Positions 11,456-25,216 of a stretch of 64,000 nt of DNA are shown in pieces. The position numbers and the translations under genes are program-made. The stretch is from contig KV425657.1 of the NCBI GenBank assembly GCA_001632425.1, forward strand, positions 1-64,000. The letters run 5' to 3'. The notes under the pieces are model-generated. The model was not told the DNA's origin. It worked only from the letters and a program-made list of their open reading frames with translations, and did not search any database. The stretch's first letter is position 1. The number at the start of each line of letters is the position of its first letter. The DNA comes from Neolentinus lepideus HHB14362 ss-1 (lineage: Eukaryota > Basidiomycota > Agaricomycetes > Gloeophyllales > Gloeophyllaceae).

Positions 11456-12443
11456 ATGCCCCCGCTTGCAACCGTCCGCGCTTTGAACGCATCCTTCAAG
11501 CCACCCTACGATCCAGTGGCTCTATTCGTAGGGGGCACCTCAGGAGTGGGCCAAGCACTTGCACAAGCCTTTGCTTGCGTCACGAACGGGAACGCGCACA
11601 TCATACTATGCGGCCGGAATCGCGCCGCTGCTTTGGACATCATTGCGTCTTTCCCCAGGCCTACGATCTCCAGTTCGACGGGCCCACTGCATGAATTTAT
11701 GGAATGCGACGCGTCCCTGATGCGGAACGTCCAAAGCACGACTTCAACCCTTCTCACCCGGCTCCCAAAACTGAACTTCCTCGTCCTCTCCCCGGGGATC
11801 ATGTCCGTCAAGAGCCGGACCGAGACTACGGAGGGCATCGATCGCAAGATGGCGTTGCACTACTACGCACGGTGGAAGTTCACAAAAGACTTGATGCCGT
11901 TACTGCAGAAGGCGAAGGACATGGGCGAGCCGGCTAGCGTGACGTCGATCCTGGGTGCCGGCTACGGCGGCCCTGTAAACATCGATGATTTGGGGCTCAA
12001 AAGTACTTATAGCGTTGCGAACGCCGCGCTTGTGACTGTCGCGTATAACGATATGATGATGAAGGTGAACTGTGCGACCGCGCTGAGGGTTGCGCTGAAA
12101 CTGACGAGCTGTCTTCACGTAGTCCTTTTCAGAACAAAATCCAGGAATCGGATTCACTCACATGAACCCCGGCCCTGTCAAGACGTCTCTCCTCAAGAAC
12201 TCCGACGTGCCAATGAAATGCATCGCTAATCGCGTCCTCTGGCCTCTTGCTAATGCGCTCATGACCAGCCCCGAGGACGCTGGTGAGTACATGCTGCACG
12301 CAGTGCTGGAAGGAGGGAAGCTTGGAGGAATGTCACGGAGAGACCGTCAAGGGAATGACATTGGTGATACAAAGTATTTTGGGAGTGATGAGGAGAGGAG
12401 GATCCTGTGGGAGCATACCACGGAAACTGCCACTGCGGTGTAG
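11456..12443 (+). CDS. Short-chain dehydrogenase/reductase
   Basis: Two exons, 11456-12064 and 12123-12443, with a 58-bp GT-AG intron, 309 aa. The Rossmann nucleotide-binding glycine motif GGTSGVGQ sits at residues 26-33, followed by LCGRN, which often reads an adenine-ribose, and LNFLVLSPGIMS in place of the usual NNAG strand. The usual catalytic YxxxK is not evident; the corresponding region reads STYSVANAALVT. The second exon restores EQNPGIGFTHMNPGPVKTSL, the conserved post-catalytic PG motif. The family looks like the fungal SDR group with a MPPL-x3-RA-x-N start. Substrate unknown. The start was taken at the first true ATG; an upstream in-frame TTG was ignored. Confidence 0.85.
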
Positions 12444-12685
12444 CCGACGCGAGTATTATGGAATACCACGTATGGCTTCACGGCCAGTACATACCAGTGC
12501 ATTGTACCTCTCATACTCGATCCATGGCGACTAAATTCGGATTTCACGGAAATGTGAGTAGGGAGGGATAGCGTGGCAGCAATAAATATTATTAGTACGC
12601 AGTCCAACTCTAGCACTCAAAAAATACGTGAATCGGAGTCAACCGCCAGAAAGGCGGGGTACTCACTAGGCATCTATGAGTAAGA

Positions 12686-13495
12686 TCACGATTGTCTTTC
12701 ACCGTCTTCCCTAGCACGGTTTGGAGTTTGAGATACCGCACCGCGCTCAAACAGCCGTATTTTAGGGACGTCCTTAACTTCAACCCAACCACCTTTCATG
12801 CCGATCGCGACTATTCGCTCGAGCACATGAGTTAATTCCTCATTCCTGAGCACAAAAATGCATCATGTTACACTGCAGCTAGAGCACCTAATCCGAAGAA
12901 ACGCTCACCTTGCAACAAGCCCCTCCAGACCATCACCAACTTCCTTCACTCGCTCTTCCACTGAAAGTAACCGCTCTTTGAGATCATCTAGTTGATCATC
13001 CACAGCGTCGCGTCGTTTCGTTTGAGATCGTGACGAGCGCCACGTTTCTGTTAATATAAGCGCTGCAGCTACAGCGAACAAGAACCCTTCTGCTAGTGCA
13101 TTTGCTCCGTTCTCGATCGCCCTGGCTCAAGATTGAGCTTCCTCCGCCACTCTAACCGGAACTTCGAACGTACTTGGTCTCCGACAGCGGTCTTATCTGC
13201 TTCGCCGGTTCTCCTAGCAGATTTGTGCGTAACTTCACCTCTCCACGGTACATCCGCTGCGCCAGAGACACACAAAAACCGCGGAAAGTTTCATGTCTGC
13301 AGCATTGCCCACGACATTGGATTCAGAGACTTCTACATACGAAACACTCACTGCTTTGCCTGCACTTTTATCTGGTTGCTAATAGGCTTTGCTAAAGTCT
13401 CACTTGGTCGTCCACTTAGTATATGTACCACGTTCCCTTCGCAAGGCACGTCCACTCACTCGGATGAGCAACGTGCCCAGCTTCGCGGTCGCCAT
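12686..13495 (-). CDS. OPA3: OPA3-like mitochondrial protein
   Basis: Five exons on the minus strand: 13460-13495, 13352-13398, 13174-13296, 12909-13121 and 12686-12845, with introns of 52-63 bp; 192 aa. The N terminus MATAKLGTLLIRTLAKPIS matches the OPA3 family start, followed by AQRMYRGEVKLR and then the signature block ENGANALAEGFLFAVAAAL, a hydrophobic stretch, and TETWRSSRSQTKRRD. A coiled-coil-like KERLLSVEERVKEV follows. OPA3 family proteins are small mitochondrial membrane proteins linked in animals to mitochondrial morphology; their biochemical role is unclear. The first exon is only 36 nt, so automated prediction could miss it. Tail to tail with the SDR gene, 242 bp apart. Confidence 0.92.
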
Positions 13496-13813
13496 CCTTG
13501 TGATACACCTAGGGGAAGTGTACTCCAGGAGCTTGAGTGTTTCTTGTCTAGCAATAGCGAGTCCGCATAGAATAACAGAGTAGAAGAGGTCAGAAGTTAA
13601 GGAGTCCGACCTTGGGTGCCGGCCGAAAGCGTAGCACGGCATAAACCGGAAGTACGTCAAAACCTCCTCGCTCACAATGATTATATTTTCCAAGCTGTTG
13701 ATACACACTAGTACAGATGCGAATAGATGCAACAAAGCAAGAATACAAAGCTAGAGACAACGGTCTAAGACCAAAGTACGTCAATGGCATGAGAAATCAT
13801 CACTACGCATAAA

Positions 13814-16540
13814 TCACATAATTGTGCATCCGGTCAGTGAGGATGGACAGATACTATGGTGGATCCACTCCCACATGCCGGCGCCGGCGCTCTGGATACC
13901 CTCGTCGTACTTGACCTTGATTGAGCCGCCGGCGCGCTTGATGATAATCGTATGTTCAAAGTCCTCTTCGCCTTCCGATGGCACTGAGTACCACCACTTT
14001 AGCGTTTGACCCTGGACTTCGTAGCGACCTGAAGACACGCTGACGGACAGGTCAAGATCAGGAGAGGCCTGGGGTAAGAGAGTAGTCGTCGACGACACAA
14101 TAGTCGGTGGTGATATGATAGGAGAGAGGTTGATCGTAGACGCATTGCGAGAGGTAGACACAGGCTCGAAGGTAGGACCTATGTCATCAGACAGCGATGC
14201 CTCCCTGCCATCCGCCTGACCAAGGAGCTTGTCGTTGGCAAAATGGATAACAGGAATATAGATCTCCGTAGGCAGCGAAGACTCTTTTCCTCCCAGCATG
14301 GACGTGCTGTCAGACGTCTGAGGAGTGTCTTCAGGCCTAACACGGATGACCAGTTTGAACTCGGCTTTCGCGATGTCAAAGTCCGTCCGTTTAGGCACAC
14401 CGACGACTGCGGTAGCAAATGGTCGACAGAACGCCCGGACAGCCCTGGTACCATCCGTCAGGAAATCATACTGATTCCTCCACCCAAAAGGTAAGCTGGC
14501 ATTAGGGGTTGGGGTGGTAGTCCCTGTCAGTGATAGAGACACCGACGACGCCGCACCAGGTGTATCGCGACCACGCAAAGTGGGTGTCCGATATCCGAGC
14601 GACCTATCGCCGCTCTGCTCTCTCATCCTGAACTCCGCTCGCCCAGCCCCTCTCATATCGTCCATGCTCCATAAACTGAGGTCTTCCATATTCCACCCAT
14701 CACCCCATTCGTGGCAGCTATCCGGGCAATACGTCCAAATTGTATAGTTCAGACTATTCGGCCCGTCTGCAGCGTTCAAACTAGCGTCTAATGCTTTCTG
14801 TTGATTGCTGTAGTCACCCAAATATTTGCCATTGTCCGTCCAGCCGTATGATCTCCTCCCGTCCATATCAAAGGGCGTCCCGATTTCCCCGATGAGAGTG
14901 GGATACGGGCCCAGAATATCGACATCGCTCTTGAGCTCGCCCAGTTGCTCCTGAATGGACTTACGGATCGCAGCTTCGCCAATCTTGACGGCTTGAAACG
15001 GACTGGAATATCGTCCACGCAGCACGCCTAGTGCGTCAGCGTTGAACCAATTCCAATGTCTTGACACCAAGGTGAGTCCGTCATAATAATGGGGAGAATA
15101 GCAGCACCGGCCCTTCAGGTCCTCTTCCTCGATACTGGGTGGCTGGGCAAAGACCGGTGGCTGCACAAACATGATTGCCTCAGGGTGGGACTGCCGTATT
15201 CGCTTCGCGAAGGCCCGGAAATGCGGTCTCCAGTAGTCCTCTATCGCCTCAACTTCTCTATCCTCGCCAGGAACTCGCATAAAATAGTCTGGCACGACGA
15301 TCCAGCCCGTCTCAATGTCCCAAACGCCATGTTGCGCCCAGATACACTCGCCGAGTTTCCACTCGGGGTCTCGTCTCCAGCCCCACTTAGGGTGGACATT
15401 ACCCGGTTCCGTAGACGGCTCCGCCCATATCTTGATACCATGTGGGTCAACAGTCACTTGCCCCCTCTTCTTCGGGCCAAACGAGCCAAAGTCCCACTTC
15501 TCCACTGTCTGCGCCTGGCCCATACCAAGACGAAATGACTGCGCAGGCGTCGGTGCAGACCCTTTCTTCAACATGTTCGTCTGCCGATCTGACGATTTAC
15601 TGAGGTCACGCCACCCAAGGAGGCCCTCGAACGGCTCGTTCATACTGTCCCAGCCGAGCACGCACTCATCCAGGAGGTCCCTCGCTTCACGGATACGGTC
15701 CGCGAGCTCTCCCATCGCAGCGATGTAGTGTCCCTGCAGGTAGTCCTGGATGTTCTGTCCGTCGATCACGCATTTGGGCGCAAAATCTTTTCCAGCGAAA
15801 AAGAGTGTGAAGATCGTACGGGAGGCGAGCCGCCCGTAGTTCGTTGACCATATCATAGCGGGTAATGAGGCAGGATCGGGATCGCTTGTGACAGGGTATT
15901 CAGGATGGATGATAGCTGCCTCTGTGGCGGTGAAGTTGCGCGGATTAATACCGCAGGCGGGAAGAGTCCAATAGGGGGCTCCGGAACCCCCAGAGAAACG
16001 CGACCACTGATATAAGTTAGTCGTGCTCCGGTTTTGTACGATGAGATCTTACGTACCACATCCTGGTGGGGGTCCATGAATACTTTAAAACCGTAGTCCT
16101 TGCACTTTCGCAGCACTTGCACAGTGTAGTCCATGAACTCGTAGTCATATTTTCCACTGGATTCGTCAATAACTTGCAATCAACAATCGCAGGCTCATAA
16201 CTCACGGTCCTGCATGTTCTAACGCCTCCCATGTTACGACATATCGCAACATGTTAAATCCCCATCCTCTCAATCGCGCAAGGTGCACATCTGCTGATCC
16301 GTCCTCAAGATTAAGAGGCTGTCCCACGAAACTCTCGCCGCCATTCTCTGCGGTCTCCCAGAACCCCTCAAGGATATACGAGGGCTTGCCCACAGGTGCT
16401 TTTGCCGTTCCGGAAAGGTTCACTCCCCTCAGAAGTAATGTACGACCAGCGTTGTCTACGAAATTGCCGTCTGTGGTGTGGATATAGTGCCCAGGTATTT
16501 CTGCACCAGTTACTGGGGACAGGAACGGTATAGCAGGCAT
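13814..16540 (-). CDS. GH5 steryl-beta-glucosidase / glucocerebrosidase-like hydrolase
   Basis: Three exons: 16206-16540, 16057-16156 and 13814-16006, introns 49 and 50 bp, 875 aa. Glycoside hydrolase family 5 motifs are clear: FMDPHQDVW around residue 140, then GWDSMNEP with the acid/base Glu near residue 269, then HYYDGLT, and LIGEIG with the nucleophile Glu near residue 519. The layout, with an N-terminal RGVNLSGT strand, a long insert after the acid/base and a C-terminal beta domain of about 250 residues, matches fungal GH5_12 ergosteryl-glucosidase / EgCrP-type enzymes. These cleave glucose from sterol glucosides or glucosylceramide. No signal peptide is seen, consistent with intracellular action. 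The exact substrate is inferred from the family. Confidence 0.9.
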
Positions 16541-16969
16541 AGTTGCTGGCCTGATAGTCCGGAGATAGCCTGTAAATATGCAGCTGAAGCCAGCAGCGCC
16601 TTATAGGAAGAATCGTACCACAAGCACAGAAACAACTTTTTTATAATTATACTGCCAAATGAGGTAAATATATCCCGTCACCTGATGAAGCGCGTCTCAA
16701 GATAGAGCAGTAGTCACGTCACGACTGTTGGCAGGGAGTTCGGATAAGACTGTAATAGCGATCAGAGCAGCATATTGATTCACTGGTGAGGCGACGCAGG
16801 TGTACGGGTACGCTCAGCCCCCACTCACTTCGTCCAAGCTCGCCCGAAACGTTCATGGCAATACATATCCGTTTTTCCATTCCCCTGGCATCCCTACAGT
16901 GATACAGACGCCATCTCCGTAAAACCACGACGACGAAGAGGAGACGAGAAAACAGTGACCGTCCGAGCA
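16541..16969. other. Intergenic between GH5 and eIF2A
   Basis: The promoter of the GH5 gene and the 3' flank of eIF2A, both on the minus strand. No gene supported. Confidence 0.5.
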
Positions 16970-19137
16970 CTATGACCCTGGAGCACCGAGCGACGAGAGC
17001 TCCTTCCGTATCTCTGCCTCGCTCTCTATCTTCTTCAGCTGGGTTGCCTCCAGCCGCTCACCACGGCCTTGTTTCTCCTTCAGTTCATCAATGGCTTTAA
17101 GCTAACAAACCGTTAATATGAGCCACATTGCTGACTAAAACTCCACGCACCTTCTTGTTCAGGTTGCGAATCTTCTTCGCAGCCGGATCCAAGGAACCAT
17201 CCGCTCCAGGAGTCGGCGGGACTGAAGTCTCATCAACGGACACCCCATTTACCTGCAGGTCAATAGAGGGCGGTTCAACGCGCTCCTCCGATCCATTAAC
17301 AGGTAGGGTTGCCGCTCCATCCTCTTTCTTCCCACCTTTCGCCCCCTTCCGCTTCTTGTTAGATGCCTTCTTGTCACTATCTGGACCAGGCGACGGCGAA
17401 TGGGCGGCTCCCGGTACGTGCCTCCTCCCGTTCCGCTGGTCATGGGCACCCGGCGCCGGGCTGCGACTGTACCCGCGCGACGGCGTTGACTGCCCGCTTG
17501 AGGGCAGGCCACCTTCGTCCTCCCGCTTGTAGATGGCAGGCGTGGCGAGACCCCGCGCGCCAGGAGGACGATAGGCACCCAATGGCTTCGTCGGCGTAGG
17601 TTTTTCTACGCTGGCCAGGCTCGCAACGCTGGGACCGGGCGCGGGGGCAGGCGGTACGACCTGAGGGAAGGTAGGTACGGAGTCGATGGGCGTCGGTCTG
17701 GACGACGCCTGGTACAGCTCTTCGATCATTTGCACGTGCATCAGTGGTCCGGAGCAGTGCCAGATCTTGATCCCATTGTCCACGCGCAGACGAGGGGACA
17801 AGGTGGCTGTGAGGATGAACCGCCCATCGGGGGACCACTCGCACCACGACGTGTTCGGCGCGTCAATACTCGCGACCTGGCCAAGGATCTTCCTATCAAA
17901 GATACTCATTTTACCAGCCAGATTTCCGAAACCCGCGAGGATGATGAGCCGCCCTTGAGGGTTGAAGGCGATGAAGTTGTGTGGGCCAGAGCCGAAGTCA
18001 TGCAGCGTCCTCACTCGCTGGTCGAATAGCATGGCCTTGGCGGGCATGTCTATACACAAATGAGATCACTACGGTCCCAGCGAGAGATAAACATGACTCA
18101 CATCCGTACACGACCGCAAACTCCTTCGAGTTGGGACTCCACGCAAAGTCGTGGATAGGTCCGTCCTTGTCCAGCGTCACTCGGCAATCGAAGTTCCCAG
18201 CAGCACTCAGAAGGTACAGTCCAGTCTCGCCGTAGTAACTCTTATTGGTCTTGTCCACATCAGTGTGCGTTAGCACTAGTACTTGAGTGCCGAGCATATT
18301 CCACTTGATCTGCGCGCGATCGGCCTTGTAGAACGTCTTCTGGCACGTCGGCGGCCCCCCGAGCGTCAATAGGCCATATATTTTGACGCTGGCGGGAGCA
18401 CCCTTTTTCTCGCCAATGAAGATGGCCACCGACGGGTTCAAGCCTGGACTCACGGAGACGCTGGTCGCGTTCTCGACCTTCAACTTGTCGATTATACCCT
18501 TCGACCACTCCGATGGACGAAAAACTTGCACCTCCTGGCTCACCAGGCGAATGGCATGGGATTCTGATATCGTGTACTGCAGGTCCCAGTCATTCTGGCT
18601 TTTCTGAGTGAACGCTACGAGCTCCTCTCCGGTGGAGACAGAGAAAATCCGGAGATTTTTGTGCTGAGAGCCATCCTCGACCTTGACTGTCGACCTTTAT
18701 CAGACAAGCAATCCACATCATAGTTAGGCCACTAACCAGGCCGTTCCCATGTCGAGAGATACGTTCCGCGCGGTGAGAAGCCGAGCTCGACGACGTTGGG
18801 GACCGGCAGCTCCAGCAGTAACTGCGCTCCTTCCGCTCGGTAAATCTGCACCCTAGACACATGCGTAAGGGTCTTCCCCTAAGATTTATGGCACCAGACG
18901 GCGTACCCTGTCGGTAAAGCCAACGCCCATAATCTACCATCCGGACTGTATTGATAGACACGTGCAGTAGTCTCAGGAGTCTGGAAACCTGGCACGGGCT
19001 CGTAGTTCGGACTACCATCAATGAGTCCTACACTCTTCTGGGCGCGGACTTGAGACGAGGGATCAGCAAGACAGAAAGTTCCGAAGAGCACTAGAGCGTA
19101 ACGCACACGCGTACTGTTGAGTGAATTGGGAAGACAT
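16970..19137 (-). CDS. EIF2A: Eukaryotic translation initiation factor 2A
   Basis: Six exons: 19107-19137, 19048-18907, 18852-18737, 18686-18102, 18049-17151 and 17101-16970, introns 49-58 bp, 634 aa. The start MSSQFTQQYAFRAQKSVGL needs the first two exons to be joined through a GTGCGT donor, which restores the conserved RAQKSVGL block. A WD-type beta-propeller follows, with blades visible as YSPDGRLWALALPTG, DWDLQYTISESHAIRL, HDFAWSPNSKEF, FIAFNPQGRLIILAGFGN and CEWSPDGRFILTATLSPRL. After it come a Pro/Gly-rich linker and a basic region (KKASNKKRKGAKGGKK). The C-terminal helix KKIRNLNKKLKAIDELK ends the protein. eIF2A delivers Met-tRNA in non-canonical initiation. A partial duplicate lies at 25217-25711. 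Confidence 0.93.
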
Positions 19138-22100
19138 CACAAGAAGAGCAGTGGAAGATCGGACGAGTGCGCAGGAGGACAAGGAAGCAAATTAATGCTT
19201 CCAAGGAGTTAGGGCGGAGGTGACCCTCAAGTAAGGATCGTCGTGGTTTAGGTGAGCTCTGCAAAACTTGCCGCCACGGAATCAAGATGCGTGAGTACGG
19301 TAACGTAATGCAGTGCGTGGGGGGAGACCCCTATCACCACAGGGTGGTCGGGGATCTTCTGCCTCGCTGCAAGAAACCTATCCCTACCTGATTCGTAAAA
19401 TACAACAATGACTTGGATACTGTTATATGCGAATTGAGCGTCTAGCACCCGATTTCAGACTGAAAGCCTGAAGAGTACAACGGGTAATCTTGACCTGAAC
19501 GCAAGAGTCGTCTCGACAGGCAGCCCTATGAGTTGTAAACTATCTTTCGCTATTGTGACTATCATAAACTTAGATCATGTATACACATACCTTGGCAGAG
19601 AATAGAGTGAAGCCGGTGATACACATAGTATTGTCTTCGTGGCCACAGCAACGACAAAGTGACCCAAGTAGATCCGAGAGTCCATGGACGAGGAGTTGTC
19701 GAAGTATTCCGCAAGACAAATCGGTCGTAAAGGCCATGGGGCAGTAGCATATATGCGCGAGAGCCGCGAACACTAGAAACCAGCAACTAGAAATGAACCG
19801 ATAGAGTGATTACTGTCTTTCCTCGAGATGTCTGACACGGTCGTCGTATGATGCCACATAACACCAGGCCTTTCAGTAGTATTCGATTGTAAGGAAGAGA
19901 AGCTGTGGAGTCAAAGCACACGTTCCGGCATACAGCCGAACATCCGGATACCCGTTCCAGCGCAAGTCTGTCGTGGATCTCAGATAGAGCATAATTTGTA
20001 TAGACAATCAAATTCATTAAGAATCGTCTGTCTTTCGCCGAGTCAGTTCACAGCCCCAAAAAACTTGTCTTGCATCTTGCATCGTCAGACTCACCGCGTA
20101 CGAGAGATATGAATGTCGCCGCAGCCAGCTTCAATACAAGAGACGCATCAGCAGAGATTGTGGATTCAATTATTGAGGCCTGAAAGAAGGCAGTATCTTC
20201 CGGCGAAAGAGTGCAGTGGTGGTGGCACAAAGGAAGACGCGACACGACGCGTATCAATGTCGTCACGTGTTCTCCAACTGTATGGCTGAACGCGTACGAA
20301 TCCCGCTACTATGTCTTCGCTCACTATTGTTCAACACTATGTCGGGTTGCGATCCGGGCAATGCTGCACTAGTAGCAAGATTGGTAAGCAGAAGTCGAAG
20401 TTAACAAGTGATGTGAGTACTTGTACATCAGATAGCGATATTTCTACCTACATGACATAAGTCAGATGATGCGTACTTGCTTTGCATGGTCTCATGAGAC
20501 TAATGTCCCACTTTCAGGACTAATGATGCGGCTTCAACGGTGTATCTTGGAGAAAGCCTGCCTCCGAACTGCCCTCGATTTTGCGCTGCACTTTTCGATC
20601 GATTATCAGCCCACGTTGCAGGATTCCTTGAGACAACAGGCCCGAGACGGAACCTGGATGAATTTCAATGTCTAGTCTTATAGTCCCCGGCTTCCACCGT
20701 AATCTCGCGGCGTCAAGTAATCAGGACCACGAACGACCATTGGCATGTGCCTATCGCATTGCTGATAGTATCCAATGTATACAGTGTGGGAACACGGTCC
20801 GACATCACGGAATTGGTGTACCAATAACACCTGCTCACCTCCTGGCTTGCAAACGCTCTATGATCGAGGCATATGAATATTTTCAAGAATAACGTGCCCA
20901 AGGTGCACGGTATCAACGACTAATGGATAGATTGGTAGGTCTATCACCAGTATGCTGGAAGTCAAATAGCGAAGCAATGCGTAGGCCACGAGCCTGTGCG
21001 CTTGCTCGTAGTCATGGCAATCTCACGTACTCAGGACTTTGAATCAGCCCATGGACGGTGCCTTTAGATTTCTATAGCAGAAGGCCAGCATCGTGTCGCT
21101 GACGGTGTCTTTCCAGGCGTGAAGCTGATGTGAACGGTTCATCACCTACAGCAGGAGGGCTCGCTCACCGTGACGGTGTTTGGTGCCCAACAAAAGCCTA
21201 AATCACGTCTAATCTGTCGGATTTCCATGCATCGCCCAAGCCGGAGATGTCTGCTGTCAGCCTGTGCTTGCGCCCACAGTATCCGTACGTACGGCAGTTA
21301 TACTTGATCTAAAAATATCGCGAAGTTCTTCCGGTGGCTCGGAACTTCCAGGGTACTGAAGTTTACAACCAGGTAAGAAAACTACGTTAGACCTTGAATC
21401 GACAGGCTCCTGCCCAGGCTTTCTACCTACCCCGTGCAGCAGTGTCCCAGGCCCTCCGAGCGTCATATTAACACCCTCATCAATTGCCTAGTGAGGCTTT
21501 AGAACACTCTTTCAATCTTCTGACAAACGTTCACCTGGTCTCACGACAAGATGCGACTGTTTAGCCTTTTCTCACTTTCGTCACTTGGACCATCTAAGCA
21601 AGCCGGCACCATTCTCACGCAGATAAAATCAGTGGGACAGTCCGAATGTAGCGTGTGTCTCATCGTTTGTGAATGGTCATATGGATGGACATCACCAACC
21701 TCACGTCTAGATGTCGGCCTTGTGACGCAGGCCACTCAAATTTGGCACTGCTCCCACTTTCTCTTGATCTGCGGTTCTTGCACGCCCAGGGAGGCAGTTA
21801 TGGTAGAAAAATGCGCAAGATCTGATCTCCGCGACTCTTACCTCTACGGACCTTGGGGCTTTATAAGACCGATCCACGCGTCCCCGCACCTCATGGGACC
21901 TTTATAAGTTCGGGACGGCCCAACCCCTAACACGCTCTTTTTCTTCCAGTATCGATGTCTCTCTCCTTGGATTCGACCTATGGAATTCTGCTCAAAGGAT
22001 CCTTCGTCGTCTACGGGTAGGTGTCATTTCAATATGCCCAGTGCTGCTCACGGATTGCTCCATAGTCTCTATGGTGTAACCTGTGCACAAGTCGTCCGCT

Positions 22101-24563
22101 ACTATAGCACCTACAGCAACGACTCACCGGTAGTGAGATGGCTCGTAAGCAAGCACATCCTTTTGTTTTGCCCTCGCCCTGAAGGTATCTCAGGTTGGCA
22201 TCACCTGGCTGGCATGTTGCGCTTGTCAATGTTGGTACTCAGCTAATTCCGACCTAAATGCCAGTTGGGAACATGTCAGTTATGTCTGATTACCCATGTC
22301 CTCTGGTATTACCTTATAGCAAACTGTAACGGCGATGCGAACGGCTACGATCATGCCAATTGGTGCGTGTGATCCAGCTTGCGAAACATATCACCCATGG
22401 TCTGCCACTATAGGAGTTTGATTGTGCGTTCCCTACGAATTATCAGGTTCATTCAATTGTCACTGACTCATCTCTCAGGGGGAAACGATACCATCGGTAT
22501 GCACGCGCCGCGCATTCGAAAGTGCACGAGCAGTGACCTAATGCGTAACTGCAGGAGACCGTCTTCATTCTCGTGCAAAGGTGCGCTATGTAGCTGTTGA
22601 CTTGATGATTTGAACTGAGACCCGAGCCCCCCGGACCTCACCCAGTTTCTTCATATTCAGAATAAGGAAACGTGCGATATTCTAAGCTCGAGCGTCCACG
22701 TCCTCACGGTCGTTATTTAGTATCCAGAAGCAAGATTGCATACGTTTTAGTAAGCACTCCAGCGGAGACACCGGTTGCATCCGTTGACCGGTCCCTCTCA
22801 GCTTGTACCCGCCTTCATAGGATTCAGTCAGTTTTATGATCTCTGTCTCGGAGAAACCGAGCTGAAATGTCTATTGCTATGATAGTTTCCGCCTCCGGTG
22901 AGTCTTCCATATGACTTGCTAGTCGAACGTCCTTTGACTCTATTCACTCTCAGCGTACATAGTGGAATGGTAAGCGATAACATTACCATGTTGTGATGAA
23001 TACTACATATTCTGTCTAGGTACACTGCACCTTCCCTCACAGTTAAAGCCGGGCAATTCAGACTCGAAGCTGTAACTGTCGTGTTTCCCGGGTGCTTATT
23101 CCGTCTGACTGACCGCTACAATATAGTGGCTTGTCGCCCTGGCTTCCAGTTGCTATGCCTTCACCGACCTGATGATCGCTATCACAATGTGTTACTTCCT
23201 GTTCAAGCAGCGACGGCAAGGGTTTTCAGCTTCCAAGTGTGTATCGTTCGTAGTATTGAAGCCGTATCCTCTAAGTTTGAGGACAGGTCGTTAATGTCTT
23301 CTTTGATTAAGTACACAATCAGTACTGGTCTTCTTTCAAGGTGAGATATGAAGTTCTGTGAATTTCGTTGAGACTGATCATGTGCGGCATTAGTGTTGTG
23401 GCATGCGTATATCTCTCATGTGTATGTATCCTCCAAAGTCCTATGCGTTAATACTACGCTTACATTTACTTTTAACGCAGTACGTTGTGTATGCGAAGAG
23501 CGGAAGCATGCTCAACATCGGAGTTTACATGGTTCATGCCCAGAGTGAGCCCCTGCTCGTCCATCTCCCCTGACTCCCTTATACTAAACCTAAGTTCAGT
23601 CTACCTGAACTCCATGCTGACATCGTGAGTCTGCGTAGAACGAGCACCGTGCGCCTTCACTGACAGCTATGTTACTCTGTTTAGGCTAAACGGTCGCAGA
23701 GCATTGCGAGCACGGCTAGAGCAGGCAGTCGCACAAGAGTTTTGAGACAGAACCACTTTGTACCAACATTTGTACAATACCCACCATATATCCTTGGGAT
23801 CACGGAGACTTGCTATTCTAGCAATCAGACTTCTAGGGACGCAGATTAGGTGTAACTGTCGTTAAAGTTCGGCAGGGTCCTCAGCTGCCCCCCACCGATT
23901 GTCCGGCTACGTCTCTGGTTTAAGTTTGCTCCTGAGTTGTCAGGATTCCTAGAAGAGGGACGCATTGATCAAGGTCTCGACTCTTGAGAAAGGGTCTTAA
24001 CGAACAACAAAATATGCATCAGATCTGTTCGGAGTGGTGGCCACACGAACAAGAGTATATTCTGATTAGCAAGTCGAGCGCTGAGCTGTTGTGGGTGTCT
24101 TGTCAGAGCAATGTGACCGGTGACCATCGACTCTAATCTCACTGATATCGGCCAGTATATTCTGGACTTGTAGAACATCGAATACCGAGTGGGTGACGCA
24201 AGGAATCGACAAATATCCCAATGCCCTATCTAACCGGGGTCATAAACTATTCCATAAGGCTATATATAGCATAAACATCAAAATCACGAAAACGTCACGA
24301 CGGTCATAAAATACTACAGCAAACCTCCACAAGATCGCCCACCTAGCAATAATGCGCTCTTGAAATTGCCGAAATCGTGGCTACAATAATCCTGCGAAAT
24401 AGTGCACTGGAGAAGCGCCGACTGTCGTCGGTAACTTCGCCCCTGCTCGGTCGTATATGTCATTGTGCAGCTGGAATCAACTCATATTTAGTTGCGACAA
24501 GGCTGCAAATACTCTAATATAATGAATATCACTACCGCTGTGTATAAGCTTCTGCATCAGAGC
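19138..24563. other. Gene-poor interval of 5.4 kb
   Basis: Intermediate GC and many stops in all frames. I could chain no exons, and saw no TIRs, LTRs or tRNA-like clover. It may be ancient repeats worn beyond recognition. Confidence 0.5.
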
Positions 24564-24855
24564 GAGTCACTTATAAAACCGAAGCGCAGTCTGTTTATTC
24601 CCATGATTTAGTAACGCAGGTTTACGCTCGAACTCGAGTGCACCATCCTGGACTTTGGGGTCCATGACAGGGGGGAAGGGAGTAGTGCACTTAGAAGTTG
24701 AGTCAGTGAAGGAGATGTAGTCGGAGACAGAAGGAGGGAGCAAAGGATCCTCACCGGCAGTATGGAACCATTTTGACCACACCGAGTGCAGCGGTTGGAA
24801 GTACCCGGTGCGGTCATCCACGTTGGGTAGGTATTTCGTGTAATTGGCCAGATAG
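24564..24855 (-). pseudogene. Coding-like exon remnant, family not recognised
   Basis: On the minus strand a frame of about 95 codons reads like real protein (for example NYTKYLPNVDDRTGYFQPLHSVW, then KWFHTAGEDPLLPPSVSDYI, then CTTPFPPVMDPKVQDGALEF). It is preceded by a possible acceptor (AATAG) near 24856. No flanking exon could be attached. I do not recognise the family. It could be a relic exon of a lost gene. Confidence 0.35.
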
Positions 24856-25216
24856 CTATTCTATTTCTAGTTTATCATGCAAGTTAGCAGCAACAGATGA
24901 AACACTAAAATACTAGCACACCTGATGAGGGTTCTTACTGAACTGCCTCTTGAGTACTAGTAGCCGGTCTACGGCCACATCAGTGCACAAGAAAAGACAG
25001 CATCCGGCACTCAAGCTTCAAGCCCTGTTCATTTCTGACTCCTGACCTGGCTCCGTCGCTTATCCACAACCGCTCCTATATGTTCGCCCAGGAAGCGACG
25101 TCGGCGAGCAGAGCAATGGAGACTGCCAGACCGAACGCACCTGCGGAGAAACACGCAATGCGGAGGGACGTGTTGGACACGGGGAAAGGGGAGGACGACC
25201 GGAATTGACAATAACA

